DNA of 64,000 bases from Calvatia gigantea (GCA_025093985.1 JACAAK010000009.1:1798001-1862000), one strand, 5' to 3'; counted from the stretch's first letter, positions 11,627 to 23,660 are shown. A program made the numbers and translations. The notes: generated by a model from the letters alone, not told the origin.

Positions 11627-12465
11627 CATCTTGTTCAGTCGTTTAGTAATTCCCCAGTAAGGTCGTTCTCGGACCCATGATGTGACTTTTCATTGTTGGG
11701 CGGTTATTGTTTATTTTTTAATATGTACTCATTGCATCAAGTCGTGTTGTTTTTGTTTTCCCTCGTTTCTTCGTTCGTTGAGTTGGCGTCAACATGGTTT
11801 ATGCCGGAGCACAGAGAAGAAAGAAAATGCTTCCTATTTGCTGATACTGCGGTTCCAATAAATTGGGTCCTCGGCTTGCCTGCATAAGTCCCAGATCTGT
11901 GAAATGCTGTTAAATGAGGAAGCGAGGCGGGAGGCGATGCCGCCAACCGAGTTTCAGAGAATCCGTCATCCAGAGAGTTTCCAAGTATCCGCGCTGAAAG
12001 CGCGTGGCCGCATAGCATCCACCGCGCCAAAGCAGGCTGAACCAGCGTGGAGCCAGCCTATGAGTAATCCTAAAATACTGTGTGTGATGACGATGGCCTT
12101 TGAGGTCGGACTAGGAGTAAACAGGTCCTCGTTCCTTAAATCTGGTCCAATTTGGGTTGGGTCCACGAGTCTAAAAATAGACCATTGGTGATTAGCAATA
12201 GACTTGATCGCTTGGCCAACACCTTCCCATACTCCGTCCCCTAACCTCTTAATACCTTCCGCCCCCCAATGAACCACCTGAAGGTAGTCCTTAATTTGCA
12301 AGAGCGGTGCTTTTGTAATGAGCTTCGGAAGGCGTTATGTTCTAGGTCTCCCTCCCCACAATCTCATTGCCCATAATACGGCACGTGCGGTCAACGCGAC
12401 TCTGGCTTTCAATCAGTTTTATCCTCCTGAAAACACTGCCTAATGTGTACTCTTTCTTGGTTCAC
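11627..12465. other. Intergenic region with one unexplained minus-strand open stretch
   Basis: Between the two C2H2 genes. A stop-free minus-strand stretch at 11966-12301 would encode about 111 residues (starting MQIKDYLQVVHWGAEG) with one hydrophobic segment (IVITHSILGLLIGWL). I recognise no family and see no clear splice context, so it is not called as a gene. Confidence 0.35.
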
Positions 12466-13681
12466 ATGTCCGATGATGAAAGTTTTCATCGCTATCTCAG
12501 CACCTCTCCCACCTTGAACGTGCCCCTTAGCGCCGTCGTGAGGCTCTCACAGCCCTTTGAACTCATGCTGCTGGAAATTGTGCGTCACAGTTGTGGTACA
12601 GGTTTTCACGGCCAGTATAATAAAGTGACAGTGCTCCTTCAGTTCCCTCAGTTCCGACTTTGCTCTTCCTTGCGATGCAACACTCCGATTCAAGGTGAGT
12701 CGCACCTGTTACCCAATTCCTTGAAACCACTAATAATACTTCTGTAGCATCCAATCGATCATTTCTGCAGCGCGGCCTTCCGCGTATCACTCCTCCGAGC
12801 CTTCCATCGTTACTTTGCCTGTTCACAACCTCCCTCAACCTCCCTCACAGTACCAGTCGTCGTATCCACTCCCGTCGGACTCACTCTCGTCGAATTCCTT
12901 ATTTGCGGTCGAACAACAGCACGATTCTCACCATCCTCCTCTAACACACATGCACCATCATCTAGCCTACGCAAGACCTCCTTTATCCATGTCCCTTGGC
13001 CGCTATATCGCGCCCGAAATTATCCCTGATACTGCTTACGGGTCAACAGCATCCACCAGGATAAATGCAATGTCTCAGTCAGCTGAAACCTCCCCCGCAC
13101 CTTATTTATGTGACCCCAAGCCTTACGAGCCCAATGGTATCTACGGAAACTTGTTTGTTCAATCGCACGCAATTGAACATCGTGCCCTTCAATGGCCAGA
13201 TGATACCCGGAGTCACGGACCAGCCTATGGCTGCTTGAACACAGATAACCAACGCCTTCCCGATTCTCCAGAAAAAGTGCAGTATGAAGATATGTGCGTC
13301 GATGACTCCCGCAATGAAGGAGAGATAGGCGCCGAACCCTCTGACTCACATATGGGGTCGCTTTCCTGCGGATCGTCCATCTACACGGCGTCACAACTTA
13401 CATCTCCCGCCAACCAACGGGCTGCAAATGCCAGGAGAAAGAGGGAAGCTAAATATACTTGCGACATGTGCGGATCCAGACTAACTGCCAGACACAACCT
13501 GGCGAGTGAGTGCTGTTTATATCTCCGGCCTGCGACGGTAGATGCTAAGTAACATGGATATTGATTAGGTCATATGAACGCGCATTTCGGCATTAAGCCG
13601 TTCCGCTGCCACTTCTGCAAGAGGGAGTACACTGCGAAGTCGACCTTTCGTCGTCATATGAAGACGGTCCATCGGAAGTAG
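12466..13681 (+). CDS. C2H2 zinc-finger protein, probable transcription factor (copy 2)
   Basis: Three exons. The start is MSDDESFHRYLSTSPTLNVP; exon 1 ends at 12694 and exon 2 begins at 12771, using the acceptor ttctgcag. The nearer acceptor at about 12747 would put the rest out of frame. A second intron (about 13505-13568) interrupts finger 1. Two canonical C2H2 fingers end the protein: CDMCGSRLTARHNLASHMNA followed by H, and CHFCKREYTAKSTFRRHMKT followed by VH. The linker is HFGIKPFRC. The spacing, intron position near the end of finger 1 and sequence pattern match the previous gene, so the two are tandem paralogues. This copy keeps perfect zinc ligands and is the likelier classical DNA-binding protein. 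The N-terminal part is Pro/Ser/His-rich and unordered. Confidence 0.85.
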
Positions 13682-14002
13682 GGCCACGATCTGTAAATAG
13701 TTGATTTGATTGATATGCATCGTCTGTAATTTCGGGGTTTATCTATATAGCGCGAAGTCTTTCACAAATTTAATTTGCTTATATCTCTACGTTCTATACG
13801 TTGTAGTGTGTCTTTTATATCCTACGTAGATGCCAATTGTTATTAATACATATGTACATAACGGAAAGCGACTTCTTTGAAACGGATTTGGTCACCAACT
13901 TTTATGATCCCGTCACAGACGACATTCGTCACAAGCCGCACTCGGCGCCTCCCTTATCGCGCAACTCCAATCCTTTAGCCTTAGGGTTTAGCTTCTAATG
14001 CC
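13682..14002. other. Short intergenic spacer
   Basis: AT-rich 3' region of the C2H2 gene and leader of the YEATS gene; nothing further recognised. Confidence 0.5.
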
Positions 14003-17000
14003 ATGGTTCCAGATGAAAATCAACACCCCTACACTGACCGTGCCCTCCTGTCCCAAATAGTGGCTTCCGAGTTTAACCTTGAGATTGGGTTCCGCGAGAG
14101 GATGCGACAAACACTCAGGGAGAGGATCGCTTGGGCGATGCTGCTGAGGGGGTCTCTTCAGGAAGGTGAGTTGACCGTGCTATCTTTGATGGGCTTCCCC
14201 AATGATGCATCATAAGGCCCTCAACAACCTGCGGCCGCATCTGAGTCCTTCAAATATGCTGCTTTCGAAAGTTTGAGAGCCTCTGAAAGGCCTTCTGGGT
14301 TTTTGCTTGACAGAGAGGAACCGGCGCCTCCGAACCTTAGATTACAAGAGGCCTTACAAAGTGCACGCCCAGCACCAAAGGCTAAGACCCGAATCCCTCG
14401 CGATCCTAAGGCTGTTTTCTTGTACATCCGTTCGTCGAGTCTTGGTGGCAATTGGAAAGAAGATCCGGAGTTCGAGTTCAAGATTCTGAAGTGTCCCGTG
14501 TGTTCTAGGACGACCTTCACTTCTTTACAAGGCTTATTGAACCATGCTCGTATATCCCACTCTCTCGAATGGGGCACACACGAGGAGTGTATACGTGCTT
14601 GCGCAGTTACCGACCCCAATATCAACATTGACGAAGGCATAGAAGTCGGAGCCCACTCTGGGGGAATCCTTCCGGGACTTCGGACGATTTTCGAAATGGC
14701 AGTTGGGCCGTCGCGCCCTGACAACGGAATCTACTCTGGTGTTGTGACCGAACCAGAAGCTAAATCGCATCCTTCAACTTCCACTCGTCTCACGGAAACG
14801 CTCGGATTGCATGAGGATACGCCTGCTCTTGCATTTTTTCTTGGGAAGGAGCCTGTCCGTCGTGGTATCAAGGCTTATCAACAAGATGAAATAGTTGATG
14901 TTGACGGTTTCGCCGATAGTCGCGATTTTCAGTTCAAAGATCACTGGCATTTACGCTTTGCTCAGCGTGGTGATGTGCACGGAACCGAGGGGGTAGAGAA
15001 GGAGGGGCCCGCAGGCTATGCGGTTTCTGGCCCTGGTAGCCACACATCGATATCCGATAACGCGGAAGGCGGTGCTTTTGGTGACCGCCAGAAGATATTT
15101 TCACATGGGATGCTAGGTGCAGTAACGAGGTTTCATTTTACAACCCGTGTAGTTGTGACAGACCGTAGTTTGTGGATCGAGCCTGGTAGGTACCTATTTC
15201 CATCTCATACAATTAAGGCCTAAGTAGCGGTTGTTACCAGGAGGAGAAACACAGTTTACGCATAAATGGATGTTGACACTCGAGGCTCCCTCCTATGTAA
15301 GTCCAATTTCCCTTTTACATCTCGTAGACCGTTAATCCATCTTCAGACCTACGATATCACAACTGTGCTTCGGAGCCTGACAGTCACACCTTTATCACCT
15401 CTCGATACTGTTAGGTGTCACCAAACCACGGTCGATGAGCCTCCATACGCTGTTGTAGGAATGGCATCCCAACCATTTCTTGCAAAAATTGAATTGGTTT
15501 TTAACGAGATTGACAACGGGGGCTTTTCTTACGAAGGCCAGCCCTTTTCTATGGAACACTGGGTAGACGTACGTGTGGTACTGTTTCTTGTGCGTTATAT
15601 CCTCACGCAGAGCCGACAACAGCTTGATCCCCTCAGATGTTCTGCAGCCGTAGTCGGGGAGGAGCAGATCTGTGATATTGAACTTGATAAAAGGACAATA
15701 ATTAAACCCAGGGTCCCCGGTCAACAAGCAATGAACCTCAAGGCCTTATGGGCACTTGCTGCTGATGGTGCCTCACTAGACAAACAAGAAGCCGACGCAA
15801 ACGGTCCTAGTCCACCTTCGTATGGTATGTTTGGGATTACTTCCTTCATTGGTGACTCACAATTTTTGGCGTAGCGTACGAGGATATTTTAAGAGATTTG
15901 CTTCCCCAGTTTCCCTTGACACTACAGGGTGCGCCTTCACAACTAAGCGGGAGGTATGTTATTAATTGATGCAGGGTTAAAGCGAAAGCGGGGGGCGAAG
16001 GTCGTTCCGTACAAGCTCGCCGTTTCAGAGTCTCAGTTTTCGAATCTCATTGAGGGCCGGCGCAAGGCGATTGAAGTGAGTAATTGTCATCCCATCGAGA
16101 GCCAAGTTTCATAACAGGACGTAGTGGGGTCGTGCTCGCGCACTTCGTGATGCCTACAATGAAATCGCGCAACGAAAGAATTCTTCTGATATCATGGCTT
16201 TAACGGCGGCCGATGTTCAGGCATGGCTGCACGAGGCGGGACACCTGCAGCCCAGGAAGTCAGAGCCGAACAACAACAGGCTCTGCAAAGTCCGAGAAGA
16301 TCGTAGGCGGGGAGGCGGACTCTCACTGGTGCTGCGTTTGCGGCTTGGGCCGTGGACTACATGCACTCGCATTGAGAAAGAGAGTGCAAGGCGAAGAAAC
16401 TAAGGTGCAGGGAGAAAGTGAGGGTATGGCTGTGGACGCCAACTGTCCAATTGCGGCACAAGATTCAACTGTTTTTAGACTGCGGCCAGTCGACGTGGAA
16501 CGCTTGACGACGGCGCAGACTTCAAACTCAGTTCAGAAGCCAGGACCAAATCCCATCTTGTTGGACTGCAGATATATTATCCGACTCGTTGATCCTGGCC
16601 TTACGTTGGCGATCCGGCGGCTGATCGATCCGCTTGGTCATTCTTCGTTCGGAGGTGGTTCTGCCTGTGATTCGCCTTTTCCCTTGGATCATGTTGGGCA
16701 AACGCCTGCTGAGGTCGAAACGGAATTGGCTCCTTATTCTATGTTGGCAATGTTGCTGCGCCCGTTTATTCGAAGAATCGTTCTACCAGGCCTAGATATT
16801 GCCAAGAGACAAAAAAAACTAGTAGGTGCACCCGCACCTTCTCGGACAGTTTCCAAGAAGGTCGTGCCGGATAACGAACCCGATGTAAGCCTCCTTACTC
16901 CAGCCCATATATTCACCGGAATAAGGAGCCGCGGGAGGGAGAGTGAACCGGGCAATGGTGGTGTGGATGAGGCGATATTGCTCTGTTTGTCTAGTTTGGG

Positions 17001-17070
17001 GAAGCCCCTCTCCCGTCGTTCAACTGATGCCTTAGAGAAGACGGTCATAGTCAAGACAGAGCGACCATGA
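14003..17070 (+). CDS. YEATS-domain chromatin protein with an upstream C2H2-like motif; apparent +1 frameshift
   Basis: Start MVPDENQHPYTDRALLSQIV, followed by an amphipathic segment. After intron 1 (about 14165-14216) comes a C2H2-like motif KCPVCSRTTFTSLQGLLNHA with two later His. A YEATS domain spans about 15170-15640, split by introns: it reads GGETQFTHKWMLTLEAPSY, then VDEPPYAVVGMASQPFLAKI and ELVFNEIDN. Next come LKRKRGAKVVPYKL, a W-G-R-A-R-A-L-R-D-A-Y helix and a C-terminal helical region (YIIRLVDPGLTLAIRRLIDP, RPFIRRIVLPGLDIAKR). YEATS domains bind acylated histone lysines in acetyltransferase and remodelling complexes. The layout recalls human YEATS2 more than Taf14 or Yaf9 (inference). 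Between about 16260 and 16310 the reading frame moves by +1 with no splice option of suitable length, joining HEAGHLQPRK to EADSHWCCVCGL. Confidence 0.75.
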
Positions 17071-17504
17071 TCTGGTTGACAAGGATTGTCGCTGCTGACT
17101 TGCGCCAGTGAAGGCAAGGGTACCCCGTTGCAGCAGCTCTTTCTGGTTAGACCGCCCAGAATCCGCATAGGTGATATGGGGAGATTTACTCAGCTGTTAT
17201 GGTGATGGGTCGCCATGGTGGGGGTGGAGGATTCTCCCGTGAATGCGTGTTATACATATGTGAATCCCTTCCTTGGCGCTGGTTCCACGAAGGACCTCTC
17301 GCAGCATTGGAGGGGAGAACTGTGAATCCTGACTATCAAACAAAGTTGACATTCGAAATGCCATGTTGTTTTCTCTCTTGCTCCGCACTCCGTAGGGCAC
17401 AGTACTTCCTTCCGAGTTAAATGAATTTGACCTTTGGTTATAAAAGCTGCTGAACGACGCTGGGTCACCCCCATCTCCTCTTGTTTCTTGTCTTTCAGTT
17501 TGTC
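17071..17504. other. Intergenic region with GH128 promoter
   Basis: Holds a TATAAAA at 17439-17445; nothing else recognised. Confidence 0.5.
17439..17445 (+). promoter_or_regulatory. TATA box of the GH128 gene
   Basis: A perfect TATAAAA sits 60 bases upstream of the GH128 start codon, a usual distance for a strongly regulated fungal gene with a short leader. Confidence 0.6.
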
Positions 17505-18767
17505 ATGATAACTGTCTTCAAGTGTACCTTTGCCTTCTTTGCGGCGGTGTCTTTGGCTGGTCCTACACTTGCTGTCTCTCGCATCACAGGACACACTCGC
17601 CGAACTTTATGCCGGCCTCAACCCTCCTTGAATTCCTCGCACGTCCTCGAGTCTACCTCACAGGCCCAGTCCACCTCGTCTCTCTCGGTATCGTCTCCAA
17701 AGGCCACAGACCCAGCATCCCAACACCACCTCACGCCATCCGCGTTTCCCTCATTCAAGAACCTGGCAACATCGCCTTCTTCATTTACCCCCAATGGAAT
17801 CAAAGCGGGCGTAGCAGGTGGCGACGCATACAACATCCTCCGAGATCATATTGGATGGTGGTACGACTGGTCCGCTTCTCCTTCCAAACCTGGCAAACCC
17901 ATCGCTGTTCCTATGCTTTGGGGTTCTGGAAAAACAGACTCGACTGATGCAGCACGGTATGCGCAGTTTCAACGTTTGTCCGCCTCGTCTGCACGTCCGC
18001 AATTTGTACTTGGGTATGAGGAACCCGATTGTCGAGGAGGCGGGTCTAGTGGGATGAGTGTTGATCAGGGCGTGAGGGAGTGGGAGGCGTTGATAGGTCC
18101 TTTGAGGAGGAGGGGGGTTAAGGTCGGGAGTCCGTCCATGTGCAGTGAGTTGCGGATTTCAATCGACTTGTAGCGGCAGAACTGAGGTTGTTGGGGTGGT
18201 GGTGGCATAGAACAGGCTGATGAAACGTGGCTCAAGGAATTCTCGAAGAAGATCTCGACGCCTTGGGATTTCACTGCTATCCATGTGAACAAGAATAACC
18301 TTGCTGGGGTGAAGAAGGATATCGTAAGTAGGACCCCCCCCCTGAACGCCGTATTGCACGTTATTAATGGAACGAAGGACTATTACTGGAAAACGTACGG
18401 CAAGCCAATTTGGGTCTCAGAGTTTGCCTGCGTCAACGGTAAATTTGCGCGCCCATTCTTCTTTAAGTAGGGCTTTGGCTCATATGAGAATGGGTATCAG
18501 ATCGTAACACGTTCCAGCCATGCACGAACCAGCAAGAAATCAACTCGTTCATTCGTCAGGTTGTGGACTACTTTGAGAGTGATGGCAGGATACGCGCCTA
18601 TGCCTTTAGCAACGGGTTGGGATTGGGGAACGTCTGGCCTATGATGCGTAATGGTGTTTTTAGGTATGTGCTCCCCCATTTCCTTGTTTTGGTGATACAG
18701 ACAATTGATGTGGGCTTGAAGTGAATCTGGCAAGGCCTACCTGGCAGCGATCCGCAAGTATCATTAG
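17505..18767 (+). CDS. GH128 (Asl1-type) secreted beta-1,3-glucanase
   Basis: Secreted glycoside hydrolase. The start MITVFKCTFAFFAAVSLAGP is a signal peptide. A Ser/Thr/Pro-rich spacer precedes a (beta/alpha)8 catalytic core: GWWYDWSASPSKPGKPIAVP, MLWGSG, FVLGYEEPDC, KVGSPSMC, FTAIHVN, KPIWVSEFAC and AYAFSNGLGLGNVW. The Glu in YEEPD and in SEFAC are at the positions of the acid/base and nucleophile of GH128. Five exons join in frame: the donor at about 18144 joins SMC to KQADETWL; VN joins EWVSDRNTF; the last exon adds SGKAYLAAIRKYH and a stop at 18765. The family cuts or remodels beta-1,3-glucan of the fungal wall, consistent with a secreted wall enzyme. The acid/base motif is EEPD rather than the common NEPD; the substituted residue is not the catalytic one. 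Confidence 0.88.
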
Positions 18768-18985
18768 GTGCACGAGGCGCTGTGCATTTCCAACTGGGTC
18801 CATTTCTTTTATTCAGTCTCAATTCTATTCAGTAGCCGGGGGCTATTAGATTTTCATTGTTGGTTATCATAACAACAGTCGTGGTATTCATATGACCGAG
18901 GCGTGAGTTTCCCCAAATCGTGAATACAACAGCAATAGGTGAGCCAATAAAGAGAAGCATGAGAGAGGGGGAGGGGGGGGGGTAT

Positions 18986-20575
18986 TTAATAGATATAGGG
19001 GAAGATACGATAGGGCACAAGCTTCTTGTACTTGAACCAGTCGTCTCCGTACCTGCAAGCATTGCGTGAACATTTAAGCACACCGACACCCAAAAAGTCA
19101 AAGAGATACGCACTTCTTTTGACAAGCTTCATCATCGCGGCGTTGGCGGTGGACGAGGAGAACAGTAAAGTAGCAGATGTAGAAGTAGGTGATGGGGGTG
19201 TCGAACCAGGTAGGGAGGGACCATGCAAGAGCCATAACGAGGTCACCACTGTAGAGGGGCAATATAAGCGCAAAGTGGGAGAGTCACCGAAAAAAAAAAA
19301 ACTGACAGATAGTTGGGATGCTGAGAAAGACCCCACCAACCAGAAGTGAGGAGTTTGGTACCGCGCTTCGTCTCCATATACTTCAAGTCTAAACATAGAA
19401 GAAAAAGAGGTGAACAAGAGCAGCGGTGGTAAAAAAAAATATACAAAACGCCATACTTTTAGGGTTTTGTCCGTTTCTGAACTGATTTTTCTCGTTATTA
19501 GCGCCACGAAAGATCCAGTATCCAAAGAGATTGACGCCAATGATGGCAGCGGTGCGCATGGGACCAAGTTCGACGGGATGGAAAGCCAAGTACCTGGCCT
19601 GGAGACTATAGGTGAAAGGGACCCAAACGATGTCTCCAATGGCAAGCATATAGCCAAAGCCGTCGGTAGTGATGTCCATGGTAGTGAAGAGGGCAGGTTC
19701 GTTGTAGAGGCTATCTGCGACATACCAGAACTGGAAGGCGAGTACGAGCCACATGGAATCTGTGACTTGGGAGAAACCGCCACGGCGGACTGCTTGTTCA
19801 CAGGCCATGCTGATGTTGATGAGGACCCAGAGGATGAGGCCTGGACGCAATTCGTTAAAGGATTTGAGGTCAAGGGAACCTATAGAGGGATTGAGTTCAC
19901 GGCCGATGAAGAACTGAGCAAAATGTGAGTGTTGGGATATGGGAACTGCAAAAGGGAGAGAGGTAGGAAAACATACATCATAGAGGACATTGCCCGAGTT
20001 TCCACCGAGAGCAAGGAGAGCGCCGGAACGGAAGGAAGACGCGTAGCAATAAATGGACTGAACAACTGCCATAGCGATCGAGGAGGTGAGGAGGCCGACC
20101 CATTTTTCGTAGAGGATGGTGAAGGATTGCGGGCCATAATTAAAGATTATTCCAGACGTGATACCGAGGGCGAGGAGAAAGGTCGAAAAGGCTAGGGATG
20201 TGGAAGTGAGTGACCAGGGGAGGGGGATGGAAGAGGGAATGTTGGAAATGTCGCACCATTTATTTTGTATTTTTTTTTTTCGCCGGTGCGGAGGGTGGTG
20301 CCCTCAACCCAATCACCTGGAAGGATGGCCCATGAGAGGACACAGAATGTGTACCAACCGAGGTAGATGAGAGCAGCCTGGTTGTCCCAGAGAGATGCCC
20401 ACCAGTGGGGATCTTGGAGGGCACTGAAAACGTGTTCTAGCTGGATATGAGGAGTGCAAACGTTGAACTCATTGCATCCAAAGTATAGACTGTATGCAAC
20501 AGTAGGAACGGTGAGAGTGACGAAGAGAGCGCCTGGAGGGCCGAAGAACTCGTAGTGTGTTGTTGGTGGATTCAT
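18986..20575 (-). CDS. ERG24: Delta(14)-sterol reductase
   Basis: ER membrane enzyme of ergosterol synthesis. It reduces the C14-C15 double bond left by Erg11, with NADPH. The start [20 protein letters not shown] is chosen because homologues begin with this aromatic/Gly/Pro segment. An in-frame ATG 13 codons upstream (20612-20614) is possible. Landmarks: WALPG-type loop ([17 protein letters not shown]), [65 protein letters not shown] and the family signature [14 protein letters not shown], split by an intron. The C-terminus ends [20 protein letters not shown] and four more codons to the stop at 18986. All exons join without frame problems. Multiple hydrophobic helices fit the ten-helix sterol-reductase fold. 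It lies head to head with the gene at 20613. Confidence 0.93.
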
Positions 20576-20612
20576 GGAAAGAAGCGCAATTTCCTTTTTC
20601 GTACGCTCCTTC

Positions 20613-21831
20613 ATGTCCCTCGCACACCGACTTAACCAACTAGCTGCGGCTCATGAACAGAATCTCATAAGGTATACTACACACATACACAACTCTTGTT
20701 ATATCCCTCCTCACTCTATCATACAGCGACGACGACTACAGAATCCTTAGACATGACCTCTTTGAGAGGTTCGGGTCCGAACCACACACTCCACCACCAG
20801 CGCCCACTCGCCATCAGCAACAGCAACGTCAACCCTCTTCGGCGCCTCCACCACCCCTGCCTGTCTCACGGAAACACTCTGTCGTATCCAACGTCGCAAA
20901 TCTCTTTCGCCGTGCAACGGGCCGTTCATCATCCAAGAAACAGGACCCACCACCACCACAGCCACAACATCAGCCAGGGTCACACACACCTACTCCACAA
21001 AGACGCATCCACCACAAGCCGAGCGTTCTTCACTCCCTCCGTCAAGACCAGCAACAACAACAACAACAACAACCCCCGCAACCACAGGATCAAGACGATC
21101 CATCTGCCCTGAGAGCCGCCATAGCCTCGACAGAAGCAGAGCACACCCGCCTCCGTGAAGCTTTCATTGCCCTCGAAGCGTCCACCCTCAAGCGCATCGA
21201 ATACAAGACAGCCCGGAGATTATACACGCCTACACCCACCAATGTCAATGTCCTCATCGAAGGCCGCGAATGGCGCAACCACACTAGACCTGTGCCTTCC
21301 ATAATCCTCCCACCACCCACGAGCAGGAGTAATCATCCACTACGCACCCCATCCACTGGTGACCAACAGTCTATACACTCTACCACGTCTTCATCCAAGC
21401 TCTCAATCGCTCGCTCATTTTCATCTGCTTCCCGTGGTTCTACTACTCACCCACCACTTTCACCACTTTCTCCTCACTTTCGTAGCCCTGGTTCACTTCG
21501 GCGCCAAAACTCTGTCTCTTCCGCATCAACACATAGTACTGGCACCAGCAGCCGTCTCGCACTAGGCCCCCGCAGTACAGGAAATCTATACCTCTCAAGC
21601 CTCGCTGAACGGGCATCCGCGGATACCGTAGCTGATTCCCGCATTACGTCTGATGACGTTGATGCTGATAACGATGACCCTGAAGCCACGGACTATGAAT
21701 CTGCTGTGCAAGAGCTTAATGGTATTAGACGCCGGAGAGAAGAACTTGATGCTCGGTACCTTTCTCGGCTCGAGTATCTCAATGCGAAGCTCAAGGCTGC
21801 TGAGATCCGTGACAGAGTTCTGCGTCGTTGA
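20613..21831 (+). CDS. Conserved-looking coiled-coil/polyQ protein of unknown function
   Basis: Unrecognised family. Exon 1 runs from MSLAHRLNQLAAAHEQNLIS to the donor in AG|gtatac (about 20672). Exon 2 starts after ...catacag (about 20727) with DDDYRILRHDLFERFG; the splice makes one long frame to the stop at 21829. The first 35 residues are helical and start-proximal, then comes a Pro/Gln-rich stretch with nine Gln coded by CAA repeats. A helix ALRAAIASTEAEHTRLREAF follows, then a Ser/Thr-rich region. The protein ends with a charged helix ELNGIRRRREELDARYLSRL, a likely coiled coil. Its start codon is only 37 bases from ERG24's. Confidence 0.7.
21051..21072. repeat. CAA microsatellite coding polyglutamine
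   Basis: Seven CAA units in a row inside the gene at 20613-21831, coding a glutamine tract likely to vary in length between strains. Confidence 0.85.
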
Positions 21832-22032
21832 TTTATGGGACTATTTACCAGTTACTGATCGTTCTCTTTTTACTTATCTCTCTGGAAAACAACTTGTATA
21901 ATATATTACATACACTCCTGTACACGACGCTACTTATTAATAGAAAGTACGGCGAGCAACAAGCGCTCATTCGGATTCAATAAAGTCACCCTCGACCACG
22001 CATTGCCTGGCCATCTCGTACTATAAACGGAT

Positions 22033-23456
22033 TTAGCCGCCATCATATAATATCTCAGAGGCTTGGGAGCCCACCTGTTCGTCCGTTTCACACACCAACA
22101 CCCTCTTGTCGCTTTGACCACTACCAATGTCCCACACCCCGTGTCCTTCACCCTTGTTGGCTCCATCATCGATAGCCTCGAATCCCAAACACCCAACCTG
22201 CTCTCCAACCACTTTTCGTAACTGCCAGCTCTTTTCACCAATGCCTCCAGAAAACACCAGCGCATCCACTCGGCCTCCCAATTTAACACAATACGCTCCA
22301 ACATAGTTCATAATCCTATCCACAAAAATATCAAAAGCCAACCCATACTTTGGATCATCGCGTTTCTCGACAACCTTTGCAAAGTCAGCCGTACCGCACA
22401 TCGCCTTCCAGCCCGACTCTCTGTTCAATATCTCCTCCGCCTTTTGAACACTCTCACATAAGCATTCTGCCACCCTGGACAAGCCAAATCCTGGGGACTT
22501 ACCAAAGTGACAGGCAAATCAGCAGCCATACTAGGGTCGTGCGTGATCGTCCCAGCCTTGTTCGTATAGTGGAAGATAAGGCTGGGATCTATAGCGCCTG
22601 AACGCGTCGCACCCGGTAGACCAGACACTGGCGTCAGACCCATCGAAGTATCGTATGATTTACCATTCCGGATCGCGCATGCTGATGCGCCTGAACCAAG
22701 ATGCAGGATGATGAGGTTGAGCGTGACGGGTGGTTTTTGGAGGTATGAAGCTACTGAACGCAGAATGTATGAATCTGGGCCCAATGCGAAAGGTGAGTGG
22801 ACACAGTATCGTCCTAAATGTGGTTATGAACGTACAGCTGACTCCATGAAATCCGTATTTCCTCAAACCTCGTTCTTTAGCAATCTCTGGGTCAATACAG
22901 TAACTCGATATGTGTGGGGGTAAAGAGCGATGGAAGGTGGTATCAAAATACGCAACGGAGACCGCGTCTGGAAGTTTCTCAGTGCAAATTTTGACGACAG
23001 AAAGCGCAGCCCCGTTGTGCCTTGTACCGCATCAGCAGAGAGACCATCACACAAGGGAAGAAGAAGATCATACAAAGGTGCAAGGTCGGACAACCTCTCT
23101 ATTTGGTGGAACGACGTCTGGTCCACCACTATAGGCTTGTCGTAAACCCCTCCATGCACAATCCTATGGCATAAATAAGCCACGTCTTTCTTGTCAACCC
23201 CACACTCCGCCTCTAAAAATTTGAGGAACTGTGCAAACGCAGCCGCGTGGTCTTTAATGTCTGCACCATCATCCTTGACAGGTTTAATGTCTAGTTCACC
23301 AGGCTTCACTGTAAACTTGGCTGGAGGGGCCGAGATCGAGGAGATGGAGGCGGTGACAAGGTGGGTGAGTGGATTGGCTGGAAATTTTGTCTGGGAATAC
23401 AGAGAGAGCTTGAGAGATGAAGATCCTGCGTTGACAGAGAGGATGTATCCAGGCAT
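22033..23456 (-). CDS. ACK1: Acetate kinase
   Basis: Converts acetyl phosphate and ADP to acetate and ATP in the cytosol. Start [20 protein letters not shown] carries the N-terminal phosphate-binding motif. Further landmarks are HRIVHGG, the loop [81 protein letters not shown] and [11 protein letters not shown]. Four exons: splices join APL to HNGAAL, GVS to YSYILRS, and PVTL to AEEILNRES; the stop is at 22033. All catalytic blocks are intact, so an active enzyme is expected. It is transcribed away from the phosphoketolase gene 293 bases off. That enzyme makes acetyl phosphate, the substrate used here. Confidence 0.95.
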
Positions 23457-23647
23457 TGGGTCTGGACGACAGAGGAGATTGACAGGCCCAGACTATAAAA
23501 GATGGTATATATAGGTAGGCCCGGACCAGGCAACATTGATAGTTTTGACTAGTACTGACTGATGGCCCAGGTGGAATGGGAGCTCTCGGTGGGCCTGTAT
23601 CCACGACCCAGATCACTCTAGCCGGAATCAGTTATCTTTCGCAAATT

Positions 23648-23657
23648 GTGACGTCAC
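23648..23657. promoter_or_regulatory. ATF/CREB (CRE) palindrome GTGACGTCAC
   Basis: A perfect 10-base palindrome containing TGACGTCA, the site of bZIP factors of the ATF/CREB class (stress and nutrient signalling in fungi). It lies 93 bases before the phosphoketolase start. The motif is seen directly; the factor that binds is inference. Confidence 0.55.
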
Positions 23658-23660
23658 ATC

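Noticed and set aside
11966..12301. 111-codon stop-free minus-strand stretch
   Set aside because: No family, no clear start context, and it overlaps an equally long frame on the other strand; kept as a note only.
16215..16330. An intron to explain the frame change in the YEATS gene
   Set aside because: Available GT..AG pairs give lengths of 17-41 or 65 bases with the wrong phase, or would remove a conserved-looking helix.
19410..19928. Open frame of 172 codons on plus strand inside ERG24
   Set aside because: It lies antisense to the firmly assigned sterol reductase exons and shows no domain; it is a shadow frame.
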